NCBI GenBank assembly: GCA_937880805.1
Contig: CALGRR010000114.1
Location: 1 to 11,307 of the forward strand
From: an uncultured Clostridia bacterium
GTDB taxonomy: Bacteria > Bacillota > Clostridia > Oscillospirales > Acutalibacteraceae
DNA: 11,307 nt
Direction of reading: 5' to 3'
The notes under the pieces were generated by a model. It made no database searches. It had not been told where the DNA came from and saw only the letters and a program-made list of their open reading frames with translations. The translations under genes were made by a program, and so were the position numbers. This document shows, one piece after another, positions 1 through 6,050 of the stretch. Numbering within the stretch: position 1 is the first letter of the stretch; the number at the start of each line of letters is the position of its first letter.

Positions 1-45
1 AATATGATTTGTTATAAAGAATTATATTGATATGGAGTTAGAAGA

Positions 46-99
46 ATGAAGAAAATATTAAAATATATAATGATAATTATTGCGGTAATAGTAGTTATT
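46..99 (+). pseudogene. Truncated start of an unidentified membrane or exported protein
   Basis: An AT-rich leader with GGAG at 34-37, eight bases before the ATG at 46, opens a frame beginning MKKILKYIMIIIAVIVVIAF: two lysines, another lysine, then an unbroken hydrophobic run. That is the usual shape of a signal peptide or N-terminal membrane anchor. From about base 79 the opposite strand reads as a peptide-binding protein, so the natural gene appears to be cut at about 76-100. Too little remains to name it. It could also be coincidence, since AT-rich DNA easily encodes Ile/Val/Lys runs, but the well-spaced ribosome binding site argues for a real start. Confidence 0.4.
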
Positions 100-1218
100 G
101 CGTTCGATACGCATGGTTGTAACGCCCTCGAGAACACTGCCGTCATCAAGCTCAAGGTCGGTATCACGGTCAATTTCCTTAATAACGAAAGGACCGTTGG
201 TAACGAGTGTTGCGTGTCTGCGGGACCAGTATCTCGAATTGTTTGCAACTGCAGTTTCGCGGAGCGGAGCAAGTGCAAGGCTTGCAAGATTCTTGGTAAA
301 GTTATCGTAGTCGATCTTACCCTCGAAAGTGATCTCAAGAAGATAAGTATCAAGAGCTACTACGCCAAGTGCGTCGATAGAAGCATCGCCCGCCTTAACA
401 GTGCGCGCATTCTTCACGTCGTAAAGAAGTGCTGCCGCAGTGCTCGGGTTTGTACACTCCATAATGCGCTTCCACGCAAAAACGAAATCGTCAGCGGTAA
501 GAGAGTTACCGTCAGCGTTGGCGAGACCGTAGTAAAGGGCGATGCTCTTACCGACGGTAGCAAGGCTCCTGCTGATATTATGAGAATATTCGACGATCCT
601 AACGATCCCGCAAGCCGTGATTACCTTGACAAGATCTACGAATATATCATCAAGGAAACTCAGAAGGTTTACCGTTCTCAGTCCTGTAACGTAAACGATA
701 AGCATATCGAGATCATCGCACGTCAGATGACAAGAAAGATCCGCATCTCCTTCAAGGGAGATACAGACCTTCTCGTTGACTCTCTCGTAGATATGACCGA
801 GTTCGAGGCAGAGAACAACAGAATTCAGGCGAGAATAGATGCAGGCGAGGAGCTTGCACTTGCTGAGGGTAAGCCGATACTTCTCGGTATCACCAAGGCA
901 TCTCTCCAGACCGAGTCCTTCCTTTCCGCAGCATCCTTCCAGGAGACCACCAAGGTTCTTACCGAGGCGGCTATCCACGGCAAGGTTGACTACCTGCGCG
1001 GCCTGAAGGAAAACGTCATCATCGGTAAGAAGATTCCTGCCGGAACCGGTACTGATGCCGTTCGTGAATCAACGATCGAAATCAAGCGCAGAGCTGAAGA
1101 AGAACGCCGCATCAAGGCTGAAAGAATCGCTCAGGAGAGTGAGGAAGAAGCCCGCCTGCAGTCACTGGTGGCTGCTGAAGGTGATGCAGCTGATACTGAA
1201 GCAGCAAGCGCTGAATAG
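46..1218 (+). CDS. rpoC: Chimeric ORF: C-terminal part of RNA polymerase beta' subunit (RpoC) joined to an unrelated N-terminus
   Basis: Only the part from about residue 154 (base 505) is RpoC. Hallmarks of the beta' C-terminus are visible: a GDALTDGSKAPADIMRI-like segment (165-181), YRSQSCNVNDKHIEII (209-224), LLGITKASLQTESFLSAASF (279-298), TEAAIHGKVD (306-315) and NVIIGKKIPAGTG (323-335), then a charged Glu/Arg/Ala-rich tail. RpoC is the catalytic partner of RpoB; this C-terminal region helps close the clamp and holds part of the omega-binding surface. A full subunit is about 1,200 residues, so only the last fifth or so is here. Residues 1-18 resemble the start of a membrane or exported protein. 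Residues about 19-153 are the antisense reading of a peptide-binding protein gene and have no protein-like character. The ATG at 46 has GGAG at 34-37 but cannot be the rpoC start. The fragment ends with its own terminator and is not followed by rpsL/rpsG, which often lie downstream in Firmicutes. Either an assembly chimera or a broken gene; the RpoC identity itself is secure. Confidence 0.85.
   Translation: MKKILKYIMIIIAVIVVIAFDTHGCNALENTAVIKLKVGITVNFLNNERTVGNECCVSAGPVSRIVCNCSFAERSKCKACKILGKVIVVDLTLESDLKKISIKSYYAKCVDRSIARLNSARILHVVKKCCRSARVCTLHNALPRKNEIVSGKRVTVSVGETVVKGDALTDGSKAPADIMRIFDDPNDPASRDYLDKIYEYIIKETQKVYRSQSCNVNDKHIEIIARQMTRKIRISFKGDTDLLVDSLVDMTEFEAENNRIQARIDAGEELALAEGKPILLGITKASLQTESFLSAASFQETTKVLTEAAIHGKVDYLRGLKENVIIGKKIPAGTGTDAVRESTIEIKRRAEEERRIKAERIAQESEEEARLQSLVAAEGDAADTEAASAE
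79..516 (-). pseudogene. Internal fragment of an OppA/DppA-type oligopeptide-binding protein (SBP family 5)
   Basis: Read from 516 down to 79 in one frame, the minus strand begins ADGNSLTADDFVFAWKRIM, the strongly conserved family 5 segment (DG-x-LTA-x-DFV-x-AWKR). It continues with NPSTAA, a Leu-Gly-Val/Leu-Asp stretch followed by LLEITFE, then YWSRRHATLVTNGPFVIKE and RIERNNYYYRN, the order expected in ABC peptide-transporter binding proteins. These are extracytoplasmic lipoproteins that bring peptides to OppBCDF. About 146 residues remain of roughly 550. The signal peptide, lipobox, N-terminal domain and whole C-terminal half are missing, and there is no start codon of its own. Upstream on the minus strand lies antisense rpoC, and downstream the frame falls into AT-rich sequence and stops at 58-60. 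It is therefore a displaced fragment, not a working gene. OppA, DppA or another member cannot be distinguished. Confidence 0.75.
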
Positions 1219-1233
1219 TCTGAAACATAGAAG

Positions 1234-1262
1234 AGAGAAGCTGAAACATGCTTCTCTTTTTT
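1234..1262 (+). terminator. Rho-independent terminator after the rpoC fragment
   Basis: A perfect 8-bp stem (AGAGAAGC 1234-1241 with GCTTCTCT 1250-1257) has an 8-base loop (TGAAACAT) and runs into six T residues at 1257-1262. It lies 15 bases after the rpoC stop codon, as expected for the end of a transcription unit. Confidence 0.8.
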
Positions 1263-1266
1263 GCGC

Positions 1267-1272
1267 TATAAT
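1267..1272 (+). promoter_or_regulatory. Candidate -10 box (TATAAT) for the alpha-glucosidase gene
   Basis: A perfect TATAAT lies 24 bases before the ATG at 1297, immediately after the rpoC terminator. At the right distance upstream, where the terminator hairpin sits, I see no good -35 box. Either the promoter depends on the -10 alone, or the natural -35 was lost at a junction near 1258-1266. Confidence 0.4.
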
Positions 1273-1296
1273 AATAAAGAACTGCAGGTGATAATA

Positions 1297-2970
1297 ATGA
1301 AAACAGAATGGTTTAAGAATGCGGTAGTTTATCAGATATATCCGTTCAGCTTTCTTGACAGCAACAATGACGGCTGGGGAGACATTGAGGGAATAATATC
1401 CAAGCTTGATTACATCAAGGAGCTGGGAGTGACCGCAATCTGGTTTTCTCCGCTTTACAAGTCACCGCAGCACGACTACGGCTATGACATTGCAGACTAT
1501 AAATCAATCGCTCCCGAGTACGGCACGGTTGAGGAGTTCAAGGAGCTTCTTGATGCCGCACACAGCAAGGGTCTCAGAGTTATTATGGACCTTGTTATCA
1601 ATCATACCTCAAATGAGCACGAATGGTTCAAAGAGAGTATGAAGAGCAAGGATAACCCTTATCACGATTATTATTTCTGGCGTAAGGGCAAAAAGGCAAA
1701 CGGTAAAAAGCCTCCCAACAACTGGCTTTCAACCTTTGCGGGCCCCGGCTGGCATTATAATGAAAACCTTGATGAGTGGTATCTCACTCTTTTTGCAAAA
1801 GAGCAGCCTGACCTTAATATGGATAACCCCAAGGTCAGAGAAGAAATCAAGGATATTATCCGTTTCTGGCTCGATTTGGGCGTTGACGGCTTCCGTGAGG
1901 ATGTTATCACCTTTATTTCAAAGAAAGAGGGACTTCCCAACGGCTTCCCGATTCCCGTTGCCTGCGGTATGGAGCATTATAAATGCGGACCTCACCTTGA
2001 TGAATATCTTCGTGAATTCAGAAAGGTTACCGATGATTATGACTGTATGACAGTCGGCGAAGCACCGATGATGACTCCGAAGCTTGCTCTTCGCTTTATC
2101 AGAGAGGGTGCAAACCAGACTCTTAATATGATGTTCAACTTCCAGCATATGGAGGCAGACAGCTTTATGGTGAGCTGGGTGCCTATGCCCTTCAGCCTCA
2201 ACAAGCTCAAAGCAGCATATAACAGATGGCAGAATAAGCTTTACGGCATTGCCTGGAATGCAAACTATATTGAAAACCACGACCAGCCCAGAATTATCAG
2301 CCGATACGGCGATGAAAAATACAGAGTTGAAAGCGGCAAGATGCTTGCAACAATGTATATCTGCCAAAGCGGCACACCCTTTATCTATCAGGGTCAGGAA
2401 ATCGGTATGCTCAATATCAAAATGAACAGCGTTGACGATTATACCGACACCCAGGTAAAGAGCACATATCAGCTTTTCAAGAAGCTCGGTTTTTCTGATA
2501 AGATGTTCCTTAAAATTGCAAACCGCGCTTCAAGAGATAATTCAAGAACTCCCGTTCAATGGTCGGCAGAAAAGAATGCGGGCTTCACAACGGGTGACAG
2601 CACCTGGTTCAAGGTTAATCCCAACTATACGGAAATCAATGTTGAAGCGGCGGAAAAGGATGAAAATTCAATTCTCAATTACTACCGTAAGCTTCTCAAA
2701 TTCCGCAAGGAAAATGAAATCTGCATTTACGGCGATTTCAAGCTTCACTATAAGAGAAGCAGAAAGCTTTTTGTGTATGAAAGAAACTATGAGGGCAAGA
2801 GAATGCTCGTTATAAATTCATTCACCGATAAGCCCGTTAATTTCACAGCACCCGCAGGCTTTGATCTGAGCAAGGGCAAGCTTATGCTTTCAAACTATGA
2901 GGTTGCAGATAACACACTCAGCAGCTTTGAAACAAAGCCCTACGAAACAAGAGTATATTTGTTTGATTAA
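1297..2970 (+). CDS. GH13 alpha-glucosidase, GH13_31 type (oligo-1,6-glucosidase-like)
   Basis: Predicted cytoplasmic retaining glycoside hydrolase that releases glucose from the non-reducing end of short alpha-glucosides. The 557 residues match the usual length. The N-terminus AVVYQIYPFSFLDSNNDGWGD carries the typical metal-binding loop (D21, N23, D25). Conserved region I is DLVINH (98-103). The nucleophile is D202 in GVDGFREDV, the acid/base E255 in TVGEAP, and the transition-state stabiliser D329 in ENHDQPR. V203 directly after the nucleophile is, in this family, linked to alpha-1,6 (isomaltose, panose) rather than alpha-1,4 preference. A C-terminal beta domain ends in TRVYLFD. There is no signal peptide. 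I chose ATG 1297 because AGGTG (1286-1290) lies six bases ahead and the protein then begins MKTEWFKNAVVYQIYP, as relatives do; an in-frame ATG at 1261 would add 12 untypical residues. It stands alone, with no sugar transporter or repressor beside it. Trehalose-6-phosphate hydrolase or sucrose hydrolase are less likely alternatives. Confidence 0.9.
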   Translation: MKTEWFKNAVVYQIYPFSFLDSNNDGWGDIEGIISKLDYIKELGVTAIWFSPLYKSPQHDYGYDIADYKSIAPEYGTVEEFKELLDAAHSKGLRVIMDLVINHTSNEHEWFKESMKSKDNPYHDYYFWRKGKKANGKKPPNNWLSTFAGPGWHYNENLDEWYLTLFAKEQPDLNMDNPKVREEIKDIIRFWLDLGVDGFREDVITFISKKEGLPNGFPIPVACGMEHYKCGPHLDEYLREFRKVTDDYDCMTVGEAPMMTPKLALRFIREGANQTLNMMFNFQHMEADSFMVSWVPMPFSLNKLKAAYNRWQNKLYGIAWNANYIENHDQPRIISRYGDEKYRVESGKMLATMYICQSGTPFIYQGQEIGMLNIKMNSVDDYTDTQVKSTYQLFKKLGFSDKMFLKIANRASRDNSRTPVQWSAEKNAGFTTGDSTWFKVNPNYTEINVEAAEKDENSILNYYRKLLKFRKENEICIYGDFKLHYKRSRKLFVYERNYEGKRMLVINSFTDKPVNFTAPAGFDLSKGKLMLSNYEVADNTLSSFETKPYETRVYLFD

Positions 2971-2978
2971 TAAATTAA

Positions 2979-3018
2979 CCGCCGAGGTTCAGACTGAACT
3001 TCGGCGGAATTTTTATTT
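2979..3018. terminator. Shared terminator between the convergent alpha-glucosidase and znuB genes
   Basis: A 12-bp stem (2979-2990 with 2996-3007, one G-T pair) with a 5-base loop AGACT is followed on the plus strand by AATTTTTATTTT. It lies eight bases after the glucosidase stop and just past the znuB stop (3013-3015). The T-run is strong for plus-strand transcription; minus-strand use (TTAATTTATT) is weaker. Confidence 0.85.
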
Positions 3019-3852
3019 TGTATTAAGTTTACCTATTAAAACCGATACTGCAAAAACCGCTATATCAGCAACAACAATCGTTGAGCCAACGGGGGTGCCG
3101 AAAAGAATTGCAATAAGAATTCCGAGCACCGAGCATATAACCGAAATAACGGCGGAGCTTATTATAACAGAGAAAAAGCTTTTGAAAAGCCGCATTGCCG
3201 AAAGGGCGGGGAAGATAATTAGTGCCGAAACAAGCAGTGAACCTACAAGATTCATTGCGAGCACTATAACAACGGCGGTTACAACAGCGATTATTGTGTT
3301 GTATGTTTTTGCGTTGATTCCCGTTGCTGAAGCAAAGCCCTCATCAAAGGTAACGGCAAAAATTTTGTGATAAAACAGAATAAAAATCAGAGTAACGATA
3401 ATTGCAAGTGCACCGCAGAGCAAAACATCGGTTTTTGAAAGGGTGAGTATTGATGTTGAGCCGAAAAGCGTTGTGCAAACATCACCGCTTACATTTGTTG
3501 AAACCGAGAAAACATTAAGCAGCAGATAGCCCAGAGCAAGAGCACCAACCGAAATCATTGCTATTGCGGCATCGCCTTTGATTTTTGCATTTGCCGTTAT
3601 TCTTAAAAGAACAACAGCCGCAGCTATCGTTACGGGCATTGTTATCCACATCGGTGCAAAGCCGAGCACCGCACCAACAGCCATCGCACCGAAGGCAACG
3701 TGAGAAAGTCCGTCGCCAATCATTGAATATCTTTTAAGCACAAGGCTTACTCCGAGAAGAGCGGCACAAAGCGAAATGAGAACACCCGCAATGAGAGCAT
3801 ACTGCACAAAGGGATAGCTGAAATATGTGGTGAGGGTTGAAATTATGTTCAT
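3013..3852 (-). CDS. znuB: Zinc ABC transporter, membrane permease (ZnuB/AdcB, ABC-3 family)
   Basis: A 279-residue, very hydrophobic protein with about eight predicted membrane spans. The conserved segment SLVLKRYSMIGDGLSHVAFGA (about 36-56) is the signature of the ABC-3 permease family for zinc and manganese. A later GDVCTTLFGSTSIL segment, the EGFASATGI stretch and NLVGSLLVSALIIFPALSA match the family order; the EGFASATGI region probably contacts the ATPase. It forms the path for the metal through the cytoplasmic membrane. ATG 3852 overlaps the znuC stop as ATGA (3849-3852), which implies translational coupling, and a GGGAGG site lies ahead. It is the last gene of the operon. The family does not separate zinc from manganese by sequence; zinc is inferred from the His-rich binding protein and the Fur-type regulator. 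Length is normal and nothing is broken. Confidence 0.92.
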   Translation of the reverse strand: MNIISTLTTYFSYPFVQYALIAGVLISLCAALLGVSLVLKRYSMIGDGLSHVAFGAMAVGAVLGFAPMWITMPVTIAAAVVLLRITANAKIKGDAAIAMISVGALALGYLLLNVFSVSTNVSGDVCTTLFGSTSILTLSKTDVLLCGALAIIVTLIFILFYHKIFAVTFDEGFASATGINAKTYNTIIAVVTAVVIVLAMNLVGSLLVSALIIFPALSAMRLFKSFFSVIISSAVISVICSVLGILIAILFGTPVGSTIVVADIAVFAVSVLIGKLNTK

Positions 3853-4559
3853 TTTGAGTTACCTCCCTCGCCCGTGAAAAAGCGGCATATGTCGCTCTTG
3901 AGGTAATCCTCTTTAGTGCCGAAAAATCTCGGTCTGTATGCAACGTGAAGAATGTGGGAAGCATATTCAACCGCGGCATTCATATCGTGTGAAACCATTA
4001 TAACGGTTACTCCGTCACGGTTTATATCACTTATAAGATGGTAGAGATGCTGTGTAACAATCGGGTCAAGACCTGCGGCAGGCTCATCAAGAACAAGCAG
4101 TTTTTTTGTTGCACAAAGTGCTCTTGCAAGCAAAACTCTTTGCTGCTGACCGCCCGAAAGCTCTCTGTAGCATCTTTTGGAGAGCTCTGAAATACCGAGC
4201 TTCTGCATATTTGATTTTGCGAGCTGCTTTTGTTCTTTTGAATAAAACGGTTTCATCCCGCTTGAATTAAGGCAGCCCGAAAGCACAATTTCTTTAACCG
4301 ATGAGGGAAAATCCTTTTGAACAACGGTTTGCTGAGGCAGATAGCCTATCTCTGTTTGCAAAAGCCCGTCACCGAATTCGATTTTGCCCTCCATAACATT
4401 CTTTTGCCCGAGCAGCGTTTTCATAAGTGTGCTTTTACCCGAGCCGTTTTCGCCAACAATGCAAAGGTAATCGCCCTTGTTAACCTCGAAATCAAGGCCG
4501 TCAACAATGGTTTTGCCTTCGTATCCGAGCGAAACTCCGGAGCATTTTATTAATGCCAT
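3849..4559 (-). CDS. znuC: Zinc ABC transporter, ATP-binding protein (ZnuC/AdcC)
   Basis: A 236-residue ABC ATPase that powers metal import through ZnuB on the inner face of the membrane. Visible motifs in order: Walker A GENGSGKS (36-43), Q-loop around Q76/Q77 (YLPQQ), ABC signature LSGGQQQRV (134-142), Walker B LLVLDEP (154-160, catalytic E159), D-loop GLD (163-165) and switch His H191 in VSHD. The C-terminus is short, as usual for ZnuC. The start ATG (4557-4559) overlaps the znuA stop by one base (TGATG) and has GGAGG at 4570-4574 inside the znuA coding end, so it is translated in tandem. The C-terminus overlaps the znuB start by four bases. All catalytic residues are present. The ATPase alone could serve another metal family; the neighbours fix the assignment. 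Confidence 0.93.
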   Translation of the reverse strand: MALIKCSGVSLGYEGKTIVDGLDFEVNKGDYLCIVGENGSGKSTLMKTLLGQKNVMEGKIEFGDGLLQTEIGYLPQQTVVQKDFPSSVKEIVLSGCLNSSGMKPFYSKEQKQLAKSNMQKLGISELSKRCYRELSGGQQQRVLLARALCATKKLLVLDEPAAGLDPIVTQHLYHLISDINRDGVTVIMVSHDMNAAVEYASHILHVAYRPRFFGTKEDYLKSDICRFFTGEGGNSK

Positions 4560-5500
4560 CAGTTGAGTGCCTCCTTTAAAACTTCAAGGTTAGAAGCCAT
4601 AATTTTAAGATAATCCGTGCCGTTTTCAATATCAGCTATGCTCACGGATTGGCAGGAATCAAGAGTTTTTATTTTTGCTCCCGTTGCATCGCTTACTGTT
4701 TTTGCAAGCGAGCCGTCTGAGCCGTCAATAATAAGAATAACGGGGAGCGAAAGCTCTTTTGTTTTGTCAATAAGGAATGCCATTGTTTCAAAGCTCGCTT
4801 CGCTTTCGGAAGAGCAGCCCGAGAAAGCGGCATAGTATTCGAGTGAATAGCTTTCCGTGAGATAACGGAAGGGGAAACGGTCAGCAAAAAGCAAAACCTT
4901 TCTTTCTGAAGAAACAATAACCTTTTTGTATTCGGTATCAAGTGCATTAATCTTATTGATATAAGCATTTGCATTTGCGGAGTAAGCCGAAGCGTTTTCG
5001 CTGTCTGCTTCGCACATCTTATCGCATATCGCCTTTGTTATTTTTGCGGCATTTTCAAGCGAAAGCCAGACGTGCTCATCCTTTTGCACTTCGTGATTAT
5101 GCCCGTGCTCGTGCTGCATACCGCTTATTCTTTCTTCGTCAAGGGTTTCAACGGTATCCATTATGGCAAGAGCTTTGAGGTTCGGATTGTTTGCCGATTT
5201 AATAATACCGTCAACCCATTCGTCGGAAACACCGCCAACATATATAAATAAATCAGCAGAGCCGATTTCAACAATGTCTGCTGCGGTAGGCTCATAGCTG
5301 TGAAGGTCAGCACCGTTATCGGTGAGAAGAGTCACCGAGCCCGAAACATTGCCGAGAATGTTTTTTGCAAAGTCATATTGCGGAAAGGCGGTGCAAACAA
5401 TTTTTATTCCGTTTTGCTTTTCGGTCTGAACATTGCCGCAGCCGCAGAACGCACAAATAAACAATAACGCCGCAATAATAACGGCAAAGATTTTTTTCAT
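4559..5500 (-). CDS. znuA: Zinc ABC transporter, substrate-binding lipoprotein (ZnuA/AdcA, cluster A-I)
   Basis: A 313-residue exported metal-binding protein that delivers Zn(II) to ZnuB. Residues 1-21 form a signal sequence with a cysteine-rich end (CAFCGC). C21 is the most likely lipidated residue although the lipobox is not classical. Binding-site candidates are H67 (DLHSYEP) and H143 (DEHVWLS). A histidine-rich loop at 130-143 (HEHGHNHE and onward) is typical of zinc rather than manganese carriers. The third position, usually a His in ZnuA, is Asp here: ADRFPFRYL with D207. I recall this DRFPFRYL form from clostridial relatives, so it is a subfamily trait rather than damage. D260 (IIDGSDGS) may supply the fourth ligand. 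GGAGG (5510-5514) precedes the ATG by nine bases; the gene follows the regulator by 19 bases. Manganese cannot be fully excluded. Confidence 0.9.
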   Translation of the reverse strand: MKKIFAVIIAALLFICAFCGCGNVQTEKQNGIKIVCTAFPQYDFAKNILGNVSGSVTLLTDNGADLHSYEPTAADIVEIGSADLFIYVGGVSDEWVDGIIKSANNPNLKALAIMDTVETLDEERISGMQHEHGHNHEVQKDEHVWLSLENAAKITKAICDKMCEADSENASAYSANANAYINKINALDTEYKKVIVSSERKVLLFADRFPFRYLTESYSLEYYAAFSGCSSESEASFETMAFLIDKTKELSLPVILIIDGSDGSLAKTVSDATGAKIKTLDSCQSVSIADIENGTDYLKIMASNLEVLKEALN

Positions 5501-5519
5501 TTAATATTTCCTCCGAAAA

Positions 5520-5909
5520 TCAGATGTTTTTGCAGCCGCATTTGCCGAGAAGAACGGTGTGGCTGTCTATTTCAAATTGAGTGTTGTTTTCAATATCCTT
5601 CTGAATTATTGATGTAACGCTGCTGTCAAGATGATAAACCTTGCCGCAATCGGTGCATTTTATGTGAAGATGCCCTTCGCAGGTCTTGTCCGAAATATAC
5701 TGATAAACAAAGCTTCTGCTGTTGCCCTTTACCGAACGGTGAACAAGATTATCATCAACCAGCTTTGTCATAAGTCTGTATGCGGTGCTTTTGCTTAACT
5801 GCTCGGTCTGCATATTCTCAAGTATTTCTTCTATGGTAAAGGCCTTTTCACAGTTGGATTTCATAAAATCAATAAGCCTTTTTCTTTGCTGAGTGTTATA
5901 TATTTTCAT
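5520..5909 (-). CDS. Fur-family metal-dependent repressor, probably Zur-like
   Basis: A 129-residue Fur-superfamily protein, slightly shorter than average. The winged-helix domain fills residues about 1-75, with recognition helix SKSTAYRLMTKLVDDNLV (39-56). The dimerisation and metal domain follows, with GHLHIKCTDCGKVYHLD (79-95). C85 and C88 are the first structural-zinc pair; the second pair is C124 and C126, spaced C-x-C instead of the usual C-x2-C. H80, H82, H93, D95 and H117 are candidate sensory-site ligands. Such proteins bind AT-rich operators when metal-loaded and repress uptake genes. Being first in an operon with znuACB makes Zur the simplest assignment; PerR, Fur and Mur are the alternatives. 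It has its own sigma-A promoter (5950-5977) and an AAAGGAG site (5919-5925). Autoregulation is likely because the promoter lies in the palindromic divergent region. Confidence 0.88.
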   Translation of the reverse strand: MKIYNTQQRKRLIDFMKSNCEKAFTIEEILENMQTEQLSKSTAYRLMTKLVDDNLVHRSVKGNSRSFVYQYISDKTCEGHLHIKCTDCGKVYHLDSSVTSIIQKDIENNTQFEIDSHTVLLGKCGCKNI

Positions 5910-5949
5910 TATTCAAATCTCCTTTGAATTTGAGAATAACTCCTAAATT

Positions 5950-5977
5950 ATTATAACGATTATTTAAACAAAGTCAA
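5950..5977 (-). promoter_or_regulatory. Sigma-A promoter of the Fur-family gene and znuACB operon
   Basis: On the minus strand TTGACT (5972-5977) and TATAAT (5950-5955) are separated by 16 bases, a near-consensus vegetative promoter. It starts the transcript for the regulator and the three transporter genes behind it; no other promoter is evident in the 19-base gap before znuA. Confidence 0.8.
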
Positions 5978-5993
5978 TAGTTTCATTGACTTT
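5970..5993. promoter_or_regulatory. Inverted repeat spanning both divergent -35 boxes, candidate operator
   Basis: AAAGTCAAT (5970-5978) and ATTGACTTT (5985-5993) form a perfect 9+9 bp inverted repeat with a six-base spacer. Each arm contains the -35 box (TTGACT) of one of the two opposing promoters, so a dimeric protein bound here would block both. Some symmetry follows from two similar -35 boxes facing each other, but three more matched bases per arm go beyond that. It does not match the Bacillus Zur box I remember. A looser AT-rich part-palindrome sits over the minus-strand -10 at 5945-5965. Confidence 0.5.
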
Positions 5994-6014
5994 GAAAGCG
6001 GTTTGTGATAAAAT
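5986..6014 (+). promoter_or_regulatory. Sigma-A promoter of the metallophosphoesterase gene
   Basis: TTGACT (5986-5991) and TAAAAT (6009-6014) are 17 bases apart on the plus strand, followed about 22 bases later by the ribosome binding site GGAGG (6037-6041), nine bases before ATG 6051. Confidence 0.8.
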
Positions 6015-6050
6015 TCTATGTGAAAATTTATCCTTTGGAGGTATAAGAAA

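Noticed and set aside
98..310. Small plus-strand ORF of 70 residues
   Set aside because: It lies over the antisense OppA-type fragment, lacks a ribosome binding site and has no protein-like pattern.
517..978. Minus-strand frame continuing upstream from the OppA-type fragment across rpoC
   Set aside because: It is the complement of well-conserved RpoC codons and shows no family 5 features; the open frame results from biased codon use.
46..1218. A novel 390-residue protein with an unknown N-terminal domain fused to RpoC
   Set aside because: Residues about 19-153 are the antisense translation of a recognisable peptide-binding protein gene and are rich in Cys/Arg/Lys without a domain pattern.
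1221..1249. Direct repeat CTGAAACATAG/CTGAAACATGC near the rpoC terminator
   Set aside because: One copy is the terminator loop; two short copies without further repeats are not evidence for a mobile or regulatory element.
2897..3370. 157-residue plus-strand ORF spanning the terminator and the end of znuB
   Set aside because: It crosses a strong terminator and is rich in Thr/Ala/Ile as expected of the complement of a hydrophobic permease.
5945..5965. AT-rich part-palindrome resembling a Fur/Zur box over the minus-strand -10
   Set aside because: Only 7 of 10 positions pair and the sequence is A/T rich, so chance is a sufficient explanation; mentioned only as a secondary possibility.
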